Shown here piece after piece: positions 9,151 to 16,452 of a DNA stretch of 26,072 nucleotides. A program made the translations under genes and the position numbers. The stretch is from the IMG/VR virus record IMGVR_UViG_3300020505_000006, positions 1 through 26,072 of that record. The stretch is one strand, 5' to 3'. The stretch comes from a virus. Numbering within the stretch: the first letter of the stretch is position 1; each line of letters begins with the position of its first letter. The notes beneath the pieces were generated by a model. It saw only the letters and a list, made by a program, of their open reading frames with translations. It did no database searches and was not told the DNA's origin.

Positions 9151-9411
9151 ATGGTTATTCACTTTGAGTTGCATCCTAGCTGGACTCAATCTCTACTGTT
9201 TGGAGATGCCATCAAAGCTGGGGTAAGCTTAGGTAAGGATAATCACTGGCATTATCAGGGCATCACTGGTTTATATGTGGTTTCTGCAGGTTATCTGATT
9301 ATTGAAATCATTGAAAAGCCTAGCGATATTGCACCCAGTTTGATCAGGGTAACTATCAGGCAGATCCAAGCAAGGTTGATGCAGCCACGAAAGAACAAAA
9401 ATGGCAAGTGA
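9151..9411 (+). CDS. Small hypothetical protein in the tail region
   Basis: An 86-residue protein starting at an ATG with AAAGGA 10-15 bases upstream. No family recognised. It has aromatic and His-rich segments (HWHYQGITGLYVVSAGYLIIEIIEK) followed by a basic C-terminus (QPRKNKNGK). Its place between the large beta-rich protein and the fibre cassette suggests a small tail or assembly component. Function unknown. Confidence 0.5.
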   Translation: MVIHFELHPSWTQSLLFGDAIKAGVSLGKDNHWHYQGITGLYVVSAGYLIIEIIEKPSDIAPSLIRVTIRQIQARLMQPRKNKNGK

Positions 9412-9547
9412 AGAGGTTAGCTATGAGGGGTATAAGTCCAGCACCCTGAGTCAGACGGCTGATGACACTATGGTGGTAATTTTTTCTAGGAGATCATTAT
9501 GCCAGCCGGACAGTACACATTTAACGCTGAGCAGGGTGCAACCTTAG
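9401..9547 (+). CDS. Possible 48-residue overlapping ORF
   Basis: An ATG frame of 48 codons starts 11 bases before the stop of the preceding gene and ends 49 bases inside the next one. It would fill the otherwise empty stretch 9412-9498 with 'MASEEVSYEGYKSSTLSQTA'. There is no convincing ribosome binding site, and the last third runs out of frame through the well-supported gene at 9499. I list it only because the alternative is an unexplained 87-base gap in a densely coding region. Confidence 0.25.
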   Translation: MASEEVSYEGYKSSTLSQTADDTMVVIFSRRSLCQPDSTHLTLSRVQP

Positions 9548-9846
9548 CCCGCACCATTCTTTATACCGATGCTGACGAGGTCGAAACCAATCTCACAGGC
9601 TACACCGCAGCGATGCAAGTACGACCCACCGCAGCGAGCGCAACCGTAATACTAGAACTCACCACCGAAAACACACGAATCACGCTAGGTGGTGCCGCTG
9701 GCACTGTTGATTTATTAGTCGATGCTGCCACCATGGAAGCCCTTACGCCTGGCAGATACTTCTATGATCTGGAGCTATACACCGGATCAACAGTAATCAG
9801 ATTGATTGAAGGTATTTTCAATGTGAAAGCGGAGGTGACCCGATAA
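9499..9846 (+). CDS. Baseplate/fibre protein with BppU-like beta-sandwich domain
   Basis: A 115-residue protein with a pattern common in short phage tail proteins: 'QGATLARTILYTD', then 'NLTGYTAAMQVR', 'TTENTRITLGGAAGTVDLLV' and 'GRYFYDLELYTG....RLIEGIFNV..EVTR'. This matches the immunoglobulin-like N-terminal domain of baseplate upper proteins and similar adaptors that anchor fibres. The start has AGGAGA at 9488-9493. It overlaps the next gene as TAATG. It is the first member of the modular fibre cassette. Confidence 0.65.
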   Translation: MPAGQYTFNAEQGATLARTILYTDADEVETNLTGYTAAMQVRPTAASATVILELTTENTRITLGGAAGTVDLLVDAATMEALTPGRYFYDLELYTGSTVIRLIEGIFNVKAEVTR

Positions 9847-10085
9847 TGCCAGACATCGTAGTGGTCACAGAATCCGATATCGTCACAGTCACGCAAGGCG
9901 AAACGCTAGTCACAGTCTACGATGGCCGAGGGTTGACCGGAGCTGCGGGTGCTGCTGGTTCTTCGACCCTCGATGGCCTCACCGATACCACCATTACTGG
10001 GGTGGCAGATGGTGACCTTTTAAAATATTCATCGGCTTCCACGCAGTGGGTCAACACTAATAAACTAGATGGTGGTAATTTCTGA
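9846..10085 (+). CDS. Short collagen-like fibre adaptor
   Basis: A 79-residue protein with three parts: a strand-rich start with VTV/VVV repeats (DIVVVTESDIVTVTQGETLV), a short collagen-like Gly-X-Y stretch (GLTGAAGAAG), and a tail (LDGLTDTTITGVADGDLLKY, then 'STQWVNTNKLDGGNF'). The last section is a motif widely seen in phage fibres. It shares the DGG-x-F ending with the gene at 10115. It probably connects adjacent fibre modules (inference). Confidence 0.55.
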   Translation: MPDIVVVTESDIVTVTQGETLVTVYDGRGLTGAAGAAGSSTLDGLTDTTITGVADGDLLKYSSASTQWVNTNKLDGGNF

Positions 10086-10114
10086 AGGTAACTTTTAACT
10101 AAGGACTTTTTATC

Positions 10115-10969
10115 ATGGCGAACACGATCAGAATTAAGCGCAGAATAGGTGGCTCCACTGGCGCACCTACAACTTTGGGTTCAGCGGAGCTGGCCTTCAA
10201 CGAGAACTCAGGCGGGAGGATTCTTTACTACGGTCTAGGTGATGACTCATTTGGGGTGGCAACATCCGTAATCGCAATCGGTGGCCCTGACTTCGCAGTA
10301 ACAACCACCACAAATGCCAACATGACTGGCCCGATCACATCAGTCGGGAACGCAACCTCAATCGCTTCGCAAACTGGCACAGGCACCACCTTTGTCATGA
10401 ACACTTCGCCTACGCTGGTGACACCAGCACTCGGCACACCTTCAAGCGGTAACCTAACCAATTGCACATTCCCTACGCTGAACCAGAACACCACCGGCTC
10501 GGCAGCAACAGTGACCACGAACGCCAACTTAACCGGAGTTATCACAAGCAGTGGTAATGCAACTGTAATTGCTAGCCAGACCGGAACCGGATCAAAGTTC
10601 GTAGTTGATACGAGTCCTACGCTTATCACTCCTGACATAGGAGTGGCGACTGGCACTAGCTTGGTTCTCAGTGGTGACCTCACCGTCAACGGCACGACCA
10701 CCACGATTTCTTCAACGACCTTGGCAGTAGGCGACAAGAACATTGTTCTTGCTAGCGCATCCACTACCGATGCGGGTGCAGATCAAGGTGGGATTACCAT
10801 CAAAGGTCTCAGCGATAAAACATGGAACTGGGTAGATGCAACCGATGCCTGGACAAGCAGCGAGCATATCAACATCGCATCAGCGAAATCCTATTACATC
10901 AACGGCACCATAGTTTTATCAGCGACCAGCTTGGGAAGTGGAATTATTTTAGATGGCGGGACTTTCTAA
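10115..10969 (+). CDS. Modular tail fibre protein, Mtd-N-like start with tail-fibre repeats
   Basis: A 284-residue protein. The first 55 residues (MANTIRIKRRIGGSTGAPTT, then 'LGSAELAFNE' and 'ILYYGLGDD') resemble the N-terminal attachment domain found in Mtd-type tropism determinants and many fibres. Then come two copies of a repeat of about 70 residues, each with 'ITS.GNAT.IASQTGTG..FV' and 'TSPTL.TP..G', typical of fibre shafts in environmental phages. A C-terminal beta domain follows, ending in 'IILDGGTF'. The start is ATG with AAGGA upstream. A receptor-binding or shaft role is inferred. Confidence 0.65.
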   Translation: MANTIRIKRRIGGSTGAPTTLGSAELAFNENSGGRILYYGLGDDSFGVATSVIAIGGPDFAVTTTTNANMTGPITSVGNATSIASQTGTGTTFVMNTSPTLVTPALGTPSSGNLTNCTFPTLNQNTTGSAATVTTNANLTGVITSSGNATVIASQTGTGSKFVVDTSPTLITPDIGVATGTSLVLSGDLTVNGTTTTISSTTLAVGDKNIVLASASTTDAGADQGGITIKGLSDKTWNWVDATDAWTSSEHINIASAKSYYINGTIVLSATSLGSGIILDGGTF

Positions 10970-10970
10970 C

Positions 10971-11249
10971 ATGGCCAATCTAATCAAGATAAAACAAAGC
11001 GCAGTAGCTGCAAAGGTGCCAACCACTGGGGATCTGGTTCTTGGTGAACTTGCGCTCAACACCTACGATGGCAAGCTCTATGCCAAGAAGGATAACGGCA
11101 CCGCTAGCGTTGTCCAGATCGGTGCTTCCACATCCAGTGCGCTACCTGTCACGCTATTTAGTGGCAGTGTGACCAATGTCAGTATTTCTAATGGCTCGTT
11201 GCCAGTGCTTTTGTTTGGTGGCAGCACCGTAAATATAACCGTCACCTAG
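10971..11249 (+). CDS. Short fibre module with Mtd-N-like domain
   Basis: A 92-residue protein that starts at the ATG one base after the preceding stop. An upstream in-frame alternative near 10953 lies inside the previous gene and is less likely. Residues 1-52 repeat the same attachment-domain pattern as the previous gene (MANLIKIKQSAVAAKVPTTG, 'LGELALNTYDGKLYAKK'). A short tail follows with two Ser/Val/Asn strands, 'LPVTLFSGSVTNVSIS' and 'LPVLLFGGSTVNITVT', which are themselves a tandem duplication. It looks like an anchor domain without its shaft, or a separate adaptor. Confidence 0.6.
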   Translation: MANLIKIKQSAVAAKVPTTGDLVLGELALNTYDGKLYAKKDNGTASVVQIGASTSSALPVTLFSGSVTNVSISNGSLPVLLFGGSTVNITVT

Positions 11250-11257
11250 GAGAAAAC

Positions 11258-11896
11258 ATGGCAGCAAGATTCCCGTTAGTAATCAATACGACCACGGTGC
11301 AAGAACTTCAAAGCGGTGACACGCTTTCGCTGACATCACCTACGCTAGTGACTCCTATTCTTGGCACACCAACATCTGGAACGCTAACCAGTTGCACCGG
11401 ACTTCCTATCTCAACAGGTGTAAGCGGACTCGGTACTAGCGTTGCAACTTTCTTGGCTACACCATCAAGCGCAAATCTTGCCTCATGCCTCACGGATGAA
11501 ACTGGCACAGGGGCAAATGTTTTTGCCACTTCACCAACGCTCACAAGTGCAACGATCACCAGCCTTATCGAAACGAAAACCGCACCAACGATCTCCAGCG
11601 GAACGCTCACGCTAAACTGTGCGCTTGGGAATGTGTTTCATGTCTCGCTGAATGCAGCGATCACGACACTTACCATAAGCAACATACCGACCACAGGTTC
11701 AGCTTTCGGAATCACTCTGGCATTCACGATGGATGGAACGGCTCGAGCAGTGACATGGGGTGCTGCAATTAAGTGGGCCTCTGGTGGTACGGCACCAACA
11801 CTCACAAGTACCAATAACAAAGTAGATATCTTTTGTCTCACAACATGGGATGGCGGTACTACATGGTTTGCAATGGTTGGAGGCCAGAACTTCTAA
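11258..11896 (+). CDS. Tail fibre shaft/tip protein
   Basis: A 212-residue protein with strong AGGAG before the ATG. It carries the same shaft motifs as the gene at 10115 (TSPTLVTPILGTPTSGTLTS, 'LTDETGTGANVFATSPTL'), then a beta-helix-like second half (TLTLNCALGNVFHVSLNAA, 'TLTISNIPTTG', 'TWFAMVGGQNF') known from many phage fibre tips. It ends in GGQNF, echoing the DGG-x-F endings of two neighbours. The stop overlaps the next start as TAATG. Confidence 0.6.
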   Translation: MAARFPLVINTTTVQELQSGDTLSLTSPTLVTPILGTPTSGTLTSCTGLPISTGVSGLGTSVATFLATPSSANLASCLTDETGTGANVFATSPTLTSATITSLIETKTAPTISSGTLTLNCALGNVFHVSLNAAITTLTISNIPTTGSAFGITLAFTMDGTARAVTWGAAIKWASGGTAPTLTSTNNKVDIFCLTTWDGGTTWFAMVGGQNF

Positions 11897-12903
11897 TGCC
11901 TATTAATAGAAAAATCATGGGTGTGAGTAGGGGCAAAGTGTTTACTGGTGCGTTGAGTGGTACTAGCACGATTGCGACTGGATCTGGCCCTAGAGGCGTT
12001 TGTATTTCCGCAGATGGCAGCAGCGTTTATGCTTCTTGTTTTAACGATACAGTATCAATCTTTAGCCGAAACACTTCAACAGGAGCTTTGTCTGGAACTA
12101 GCACCATTGCAACTGGATCACTTCCTTTCGGGATTTGCATCTCGGCAGATGGAAAGAGTGTTTACACTCCTAATTTCAGTTCAAATACAGTTTCAATCTT
12201 TAGCCGAAACATTTCAACAGGAGCCTTGTCTGGAACTAGTACCATTGCGACCGGGGCAAACCCTTACGCCATTTGTATTTCAGCAGATGGCACTAGCGTT
12301 TACGCAGCTAATTTAGGGGGTACGACGGTTTCAATCTTTAGCCGAAACACTTCAACAGGGGCTTTGTCTGGAACTAGCACCATTGCAACTGGGACAAGCC
12401 CTAGAGGCGTTTGTATTTCCGCAGATGGCACTAGCGTTTATGTGTGTAATTATGGAGCAGCGACTTTATCAATCTTTAGCCGAAACACTTCAACAGGAGC
12501 TTTATCTGGAACTAGTACCATTGCAACAGGAGGGCAACCACTTTTTGTTTGCATTTCGGCAGATGGTAAAAATGTATATGTAAGCAATGAAGGGTCTACG
12601 ACAGTTTCTATCTTTGATCGAAACACTTCAACAGGGGCTTTATCTGGTACTAGTACTATTGCAAGTGGCGCACAACCTTACGGCATTTGTATTTCCGCAG
12701 ATGGAAAAAGTGTTTATGCAACTAATTTAGGAGGTACGACAGTTTCAATCTTTAGCCGAAACACTTCAACAGGAGCTTTGTCTGGAACTAGCACCATTGC
12801 AACTGGGACAAGCCCTTTCGGAATCTGCATTAGTTCTGACGATGCTAGTGTTTACACTGCTAATTCTGGGTCGGCCACAGTCTCAATCTTCACTCGGAGC
12901 TAA
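11896..12903 (+). CDS. Seven-bladed beta-propeller protein (YVTN/lactonase-like) in the fibre cassette
   Basis: A 335-residue protein made almost wholly of seven tandem units of 43-46 residues. Each begins 'GALSGTSTIATG', continues 'P.GICISADG.SVY..N' and ends 'TVSIFSRNTST'. The pattern 'P.g..is.dg..vYv.n.....vsif' is that of YVTN-type and lactonase-type beta-propellers, where one unit makes one blade and seven close the ring. I start it at 11896 (TAATG overlap) rather than further upstream inside the previous gene. There is no signal peptide. Linkage to the fibre genes suggests a receptor-binding tip. An enzymatic (lactonase) role cannot be excluded. Confidence 0.75.
   Translation: MPINRKIMGVSRGKVFTGALSGTSTIATGSGPRGVCISADGSSVYASCFNDTVSIFSRNTSTGALSGTSTIATGSLPFGICISADGKSVYTPNFSSNTVSIFSRNISTGALSGTSTIATGANPYAICISADGTSVYAANLGGTTVSIFSRNTSTGALSGTSTIATGTSPRGVCISADGTSVYVCNYGAATLSIFSRNTSTGALSGTSTIATGGQPLFVCISADGKNVYVSNEGSTTVSIFDRNTSTGALSGTSTIASGAQPYGICISADGKSVYATNLGGTTVSIFSRNTSTGALSGTSTIATGTSPFGICISSDDASVYTANSGSATVSIFTRS
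11947..12900 (+). repeat. Seven tandem 135-138 bp repeats inside the propeller gene
   Basis: The first unit is 135 bases, units 2-6 are 138 bases, and the last is cut by the stop. Similarity is high at the base level as well as the protein level: the stretch around 'tctggaactagcaccattg' recurs in nearly all copies, and units 2-6 differ mainly in the variable loop codons. Such identity implies recent duplication or gene conversion between blades. Confidence 0.85.
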
Positions 12904-12909
12904 TCAACC

Positions 12910-13272
12910 ATGCAATACGCAAAAATAAACGGTGACACAGTCCTTGAGTTTCCATCCTATCCACAGCGTGACCACCCAAACACATCCTTTGGCGATGGCT
13001 GGCAGGGTGGCGAGATTGAAGGCAGCACTTATGTGCTTGTCGAAATTGAGGACACACCGCAAACCGACCACCTCACACAAGACACGGAAGTTGAACCACC
13101 GAAAAAGGTGAAGGGCAAATGGACACAGAAAACCAAGGTGAAGGACATCAGCGTAGAGGAAAAAGCTAAACGCAAAGCAGAGAAAGCGCAGCGTGACGCA
13201 GAGCAAGAGGATAACTTCCTCACCAAAGCAGAAATCAAAGCAATACGCAAACTACTTAAGGCGCAACCATGA
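12910..13272 (+). CDS. Fibre-associated/assembly-type protein
   Basis: A 120-residue protein. The first half ('MQYAKINGDTVLEFPSYPQR' then 'HPNTSFGDGW') matches the common phage start 'yAki.dg.V.e.PyP..d.PntSF' found in proteins encoded right after tail fibres, with 'QTDHLTQDTEVEPPKKVKGKW' as the usual middle. Residues 75-118 are a highly charged helix (KAKRKAEKAQRDAEQE), probably a coiled coil. I infer a fibre tip attachment or assembly factor. GGAG lies 9 bases before the ATG. Confidence 0.55.
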   Translation: MQYAKINGDTVLEFPSYPQRDHPNTSFGDGWQGGEIEGSTYVLVEIEDTPQTDHLTQDTEVEPPKKVKGKWTQKTKVKDISVEEKAKRKAEKAQRDAEQEDNFLTKAEIKAIRKLLKAQP

Positions 13273-13931
13273 ACCTAATACTAATATCTTTTTTTTTAGT
13301 AGTTGGACAACAGGTTACCATTCCCTTAGAAATCCATGGGCAACCAGGGCAATTCATCAGCATCCCCAGTGTGACCGACTGCAAGTCAGTGCAATGGGTG
13401 GTCCTTGATGTTGGGCTTAATCTGTTTCCTGTGGAGTTATTACGAGACAGTACCACCGCAGTAGTGAGCGCAAATAGTCCTGGTAAATACAGAGTCCTAG
13501 CCTATGCTGCTAAAGGGGATGCAGCCAGCAAACCTGTGATTACTACTGTCATTATTGGTGATCCACCCGAACCCATACCAGCACCGGATGAGGCAGCCAG
13601 CAAACTTCAAAAGGAATTAAAATCACTTTATGTATCACTAAGTGAGGATGATAAACAGGGCAAGGCTAAGAAACTATCTAGCCTTTATGCCAGCTTTGCC
13701 ACCACTGTTAAGGGTGAGGAAGTCCAAACCGCAGGGGAGTTATTAGCCCTATGCAAAGAAGCAGTGGGAAGGGTGCTAAGTCCATCCGATTTGCGAGAAA
13801 TAAGAGTGCGGATACAATCAGACTTGGCTGGATTTCCTGAAGATCCCGATACCAAATTAGATGAAAGCTTAAGGAAATCCATGTCTAAAAAATTCACGGA
13901 AATTTCCAAGGCACTAGGCACATTGAAGTGA
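13269..13931 (+). CDS. Secreted protein of a planctomycete-type family
   Basis: A 220-residue protein with a signal-peptide-like start (MNLILISFFLVVGQQV). It continues with a domain holding 'IHGQPGQFISIPSV', 'VQWVVLDVGLNLFPVELLRD' and 'AVVSANSPGKYRVLAYAAKG', a set I recall from many Gemmata-like planctomycete proteins of unknown function. A Pro-rich hinge (EPIPAPDEAA, about residue 105) leads to a helical C-terminal half with no catalytic motif that I can see. It overlaps its neighbours by 4 bases on each side. Function unknown. The place next to the C1 peptidase and membrane protein suggests lysis or entry. Confidence 0.6.
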   Translation: MNLILISFFLVVGQQVTIPLEIHGQPGQFISIPSVTDCKSVQWVVLDVGLNLFPVELLRDSTTAVVSANSPGKYRVLAYAAKGDAASKPVITTVIIGDPPEPIPAPDEAASKLQKELKSLYVSLSEDDKQGKAKKLSSLYASFATTVKGEEVQTAGELLALCKEAVGRVLSPSDLREIRVRIQSDLAGFPEDPDTKLDESLRKSMSKKFTEISKALGTLK

Positions 13932-14839
13932 CACCAAACAATCTAGGATGGATCCACCCTGATCAGCGCACTCCTTCACAGGTGACCCTAGATGCAGCTA
14001 TAAAATTGCGGATGCCAGCTTTTAGTATCAAGGGCAAATACGCAGAACCAGATAAAGCACTTCTATATCTCTTCATCAAAAACATGAAACCATTCAGCCA
14101 GCAAACTGGAAGCTGTGTGGGCAATGGCCTAGGCATGGCTTTGTGGTGTCTGGAATCCGTTGAGGTAACGCAGCTCGGACAGCTAGAAGATCCTGTCTGC
14201 CCCTTTTGGTTACTTCCTTACGGAAAATCGCGCGAACTCGCAGGGTTAAATGGCAAGGGTGAAGGCAGTTTCGGATCTGCTGCAATAGAGGCACTCACCA
14301 AGTTTGGCACCTTACCCTACAACACACAAGGACTACCACCAGTACAGATCAAAGATGGTGCCATGACCTGGGGAGAGAGTGCCGAGATGCAGTGGAGTGA
14401 TGGTGAATCCATTGCAGAGGTCTGGTTAGCAGCATCAAAAAAACACACGATCAAATCATCGGCAAGGATTACCAAGTGGGAGCAGGGCAAGGCCAGCCTT
14501 ATCAATGGATTCCCCATGACCTGCGCTTCTAACTGGGGAGGCCAGATGGATCCACCCATCAAAGGTAACCCATCCATCATTCTAAATAAACGAGTCACCC
14601 AGTGGGGTCATCAGATGTGCTGCCTAGCATGGGCACTGCATCCTGAGTTTGGCGATATTTTTTGGATTCAAAATAGCTGGGGTGTGTGCCATGGGAAAAG
14701 CCCAGGGTATTATTCCGAACCCGATGGTGGATTCTGGATCACCGCTAAAGAATTTCAATGGATCTGCTCAGATGGTGAAGTGTTTGCCCTGAGTAATTTT
14801 GCAGGATTTCCTGCCCAGAAACTAGACTGGTATATCTAG
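13928..14839 (+). CDS. Papain-fold (C1 family) cysteine peptidase
   Basis: A 303-residue protein with the full set of C1 peptidase landmarks. 'FSQQTGSCVGNG' supplies the oxyanion Gln (58 or 59) and the catalytic Cys63. 'QWGHQMCCLAWAL' supplies His228. 'FWIQNSWG' supplies Asn249 in the classic NSWG context. There is no signal peptide or pro-region. The start is GTG in a GTGA overlap with the previous stop. In this position it could cut peptide cross-links of the host wall (endolysin-like) or process a virion protein. The sequence alone does not decide. Confidence 0.8.
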   Translation: MTPNNLGWIHPDQRTPSQVTLDAAIKLRMPAFSIKGKYAEPDKALLYLFIKNMKPFSQQTGSCVGNGLGMALWCLESVEVTQLGQLEDPVCPFWLLPYGKSRELAGLNGKGEGSFGSAAIEALTKFGTLPYNTQGLPPVQIKDGAMTWGESAEMQWSDGESIAEVWLAASKKHTIKSSARITKWEQGKASLINGFPMTCASNWGGQMDPPIKGNPSIILNKRVTQWGHQMCCLAWALHPEFGDIFWIQNSWGVCHGKSPGYYSEPDGGFWITAKEFQWICSDGEVFALSNFAGFPAQKLDWYI

Positions 14840-14849
14840 AGGAGATGTT

Positions 14850-15011
14850 ATGAGCTTTATTTTATTCGCTGCCCTGATGGTTAACGCTGATTCAAGTTGC
14901 AAAGAATGCAAAGCATATAACGCAAAGCCAGCTATCAGTTCCAAAGTCCAAGGGAAAAGATTCCAACAACTAGGGAAGAGATTACGCAGAGGTGGTAAAT
15001 CCTGTGTATAG
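14850..15011 (+). CDS. 53-residue secreted Cys-containing peptide
   Basis: A short gene (MSFILFAALMVNADSSCKEC...) with a strong ribosome binding site GAGGAG at 14839-14844. Residues 1-13 form a short signal peptide with likely cleavage after NA. The mature part carries C-x-x-C (positions 17 and 20), many Lys/Arg (GKRFQQLGKRLRRGGK) and a Cys near its end. It overlaps the following membrane protein gene by up to 20 bases. Small secreted proteins beside a peptidase and a holin-like gene recall spanin or lysis accessory factors, but no lipobox is visible and the role is unknown. Confidence 0.55.
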   Translation: MSFILFAALMVNADSSCKECKAYNAKPAISSKVQGKRFQQLGKRLRRGGKSCV

Positions 15012-15270
15012 TTTCGACTGGCTAACTATCATTGATCGCTTAGGGCTACCATGCGTGGCCCTAATTGCAATTGGTTATGGCCTACACAACTCTGCTAGAT
15101 GGTTAGGAAATAACATCCTAATGCCCATTCATCAAAGGCACTTGGTTTTTTTAGACCGATTAGAAGCTGGCTTGAATCGGATTGTAGAAACCCAGCACGA
15201 CCAAAGCAGTCAGATAATTAACCTTACACAAAAGATTTCAGACTCGCTGGAATCACAGGAGAAGAAATAA
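15004..15270 (+). CDS. One-span membrane protein, holin-like candidate
   Basis: An 88-residue protein from GTG 15004, where GAGGTG (14989-14994) is a good ribosome binding site 9 bases before. GTG 14992 in the same frame would add four residues. Residues about 6-25 (IDRLGLPCVALIAIGYGLHN) form a probable membrane segment. The rest (LDRLEAGLNRIVETQHDQSS...) is a predicted amphipathic coiled coil. This build, one span plus coiled coil, is seen in XhlA-like phage lysis proteins. Holin is inferred from topology and from the nearby C1 peptidase. Confidence 0.5.
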   Translation: MYSFDWLTIIDRLGLPCVALIAIGYGLHNSARWLGNNILMPIHQRHLVFLDRLEAGLNRIVETQHDQSSQIINLTQKISDSLESQEKK

Positions 15271-15599
15271 TGTTACTACCATTTCCACAAGACCTCCCTA
15301 TTGAGGGTGTAGGAATCTTAATCGACAGACTCAGGGGTAAACCCATTCCCCTGCAAACAGCCCTGAACGCAGCTTGGAATTTGGCAGGGTATGCTGCCAC
15401 CCAAGTACCCCTGACCCCACCTAAAGATGAACCTGTGCAGGACTATCCTATCTCGGATGCTGAGGTGGTCACCTTATTAGAGAAACTTCAAGGCGAATAC
15501 CTACCAGCACCAGCAGGGGCACCCATTGAATTTGCAATCATCCCCTGGAAAATTGTGTTGAAAGTTCTGATCAAGATGCTGATCAATGCTGCCCTATAG
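15270..15599 (+). CDS. Hypothetical protein in the lysis region
   Basis: A 109-residue protein with a 1-base TAATG overlap with the previous gene. It has no recognised domain. The N-terminal half contains 'GVGILIDRLRGKPIPLQTAL', the middle is Pro-rich, and the C-terminal 20 residues (IIPWKIVLKVLIKMLINAAL) form a hydrophobic, positively charged helix that could lie on or cross a membrane. It could be a second membrane-active lysis protein, which is speculative. Confidence 0.45.
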   Translation: MLLPFPQDLPIEGVGILIDRLRGKPIPLQTALNAAWNLAGYAATQVPLTPPKDEPVQDYPISDAEVVTLLEKLQGEYLPAPAGAPIEFAIIPWKIVLKVLIKMLINAAL

Positions 15600-15918
15600 A
15601 TTGTTCTTTGGTAAACCCAGATCTTCAAGGTGGGTTTCTGTAAGGAAGTCCCACCTTATTTCCAACCCTTTTTGTGCTGGGTGTGGGTGTGCCGACCCTA
15701 CGAAATTGAATGTCCACCACATCACCCCCTACCATGTTGACCCCAGTAAGGAACTATCCTCAGATAACTTAATCACCTTGTGTGAATCCAGTGCCAAGTG
15801 TCACTGGGTACTCGGGCATTTATTAGATTGGAAATCATGGAACCCAGACATTAGAATAGATTCTCAAAGATACTTTAGGAAATTGGAAAATAAACCAGTA
15901 TGGAAACGAACAACCTAG
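15586..15918 (+). CDS. HNH endonuclease-like protein
   Basis: A 110-residue protein overlapping the previous stop by 14 bases. It shows the HNH pattern: C30-x-x-C33 zinc pair, 'LNVHHITPYH' with catalytic His44/45, 'SSDNLITLCESS' with Asn61 and Cys66, and 'KCHWVLGHLLDW' with C72/H73 and H78. The same arrangement (VHHI.P.h..P......NLITLC....CH...GHL.dW..wNP) is frequent in planctomycete genomes. Such stand-alone HNH genes are often homing or mobile endonucleases. It could also act on DNA during phage growth. It is separate from the packaging HNH at 24998. Confidence 0.7.
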   Translation: MLPYRLFFGKPRSSRWVSVRKSHLISNPFCAGCGCADPTKLNVHHITPYHVDPSKELSSDNLITLCESSAKCHWVLGHLLDWKSWNPDIRIDSQRYFRKLENKPVWKRTT

Positions 15919-15930
15919 GAGAAGGTTTCC

Positions 15931-16320
15931 ATGCGCAGAATGATCCATTGTCTTTTATGTGGTGAATTCAAGCCCCACAAGTCTCGTTATCTGTGCATGA
16001 AATGTTATCAAAATCCCCTCTCTAAAAATCTTAAGATACCAGTAAACTTCAGAGTGGAACGGATGGACCGTGAAGAGGTCGTCAGGTGCCCAGTTTTGCC
16101 ACCCGATGAACCAACCATGGCAAAGCCTGGCACACAGGAAAAGATCGAAATCCTGACCGCACGATGGGCAGCAAACAGACTCTTATACCACCCCGATGAT
16201 AGTAAGGAAAACTACCAGCCGATAGTGCCAGAGGTGGGGGATGTGGACTGGACCAGCACTAAACCATCGGCATCTAAAAAGATTTTTAGGCTGACTTGTG
16301 ATGCCCCAGAAGAGGATTAA
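15931..16320 (+). CDS. C4 zinc-binding hypothetical protein
   Basis: A 129-residue protein with a zinc knuckle at its N-terminus (C7-x-x-C10 and C22-x-x-C25). Residues about 63-90 carry 'MAKPGTQEKIEILTARWA' and 'LLYHPDD', which resemble the 'PGtpeKi.vL..Ra..g..l.HPdD' motif common in planctomycete proteins of unknown function. GGAGAAGG lies before the ATG. It is the last gene before the att region. A DNA-binding or regulatory role is possible but not shown. Confidence 0.5.
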   Translation: MRRMIHCLLCGEFKPHKSRYLCMKCYQNPLSKNLKIPVNFRVERMDREEVVRCPVLPPDEPTMAKPGTQEKIEILTARWAANRLLYHPDDSKENYQPIVPEVGDVDWTSTKPSASKKIFRLTCDAPEED

Positions 16321-16452
16321 TCTGTACTACATTTCAACCCAAATAACCACTATATACACATGAAAACGGATGCTAAACAGTACGACCAAACGCAACATAA
16401 AGCCTTAAATCAAAGGGGATTACAAGGATTTTAGGGGGTGTTGTATGATAGG

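Noticed and set aside
10228-10764. 178-residue - strand frame opposite the fibre gene
   Set aside because: It mirrors the Thr/Gly/Ala repeats of the fibre gene, with Val-rich low-complexity translation and no family pattern.
10115-11249. Diversity-generating retroelement suggested by Mtd-N-like domains
   Set aside because: No reverse transcriptase, template repeat or adenine-variable repeat is visible in the window. The domain is common in ordinary fibres.
11957-12316. 119-residue + strand frame with internal repeats
   Set aside because: It is an out-of-frame reading of the propeller repeats, with repetition inherited from them.
11947-12900. CRISPR-like or minisatellite array
   Set aside because: Units of 135-138 bases are in frame, coding throughout, and lack the short repeat/unique spacer pattern.
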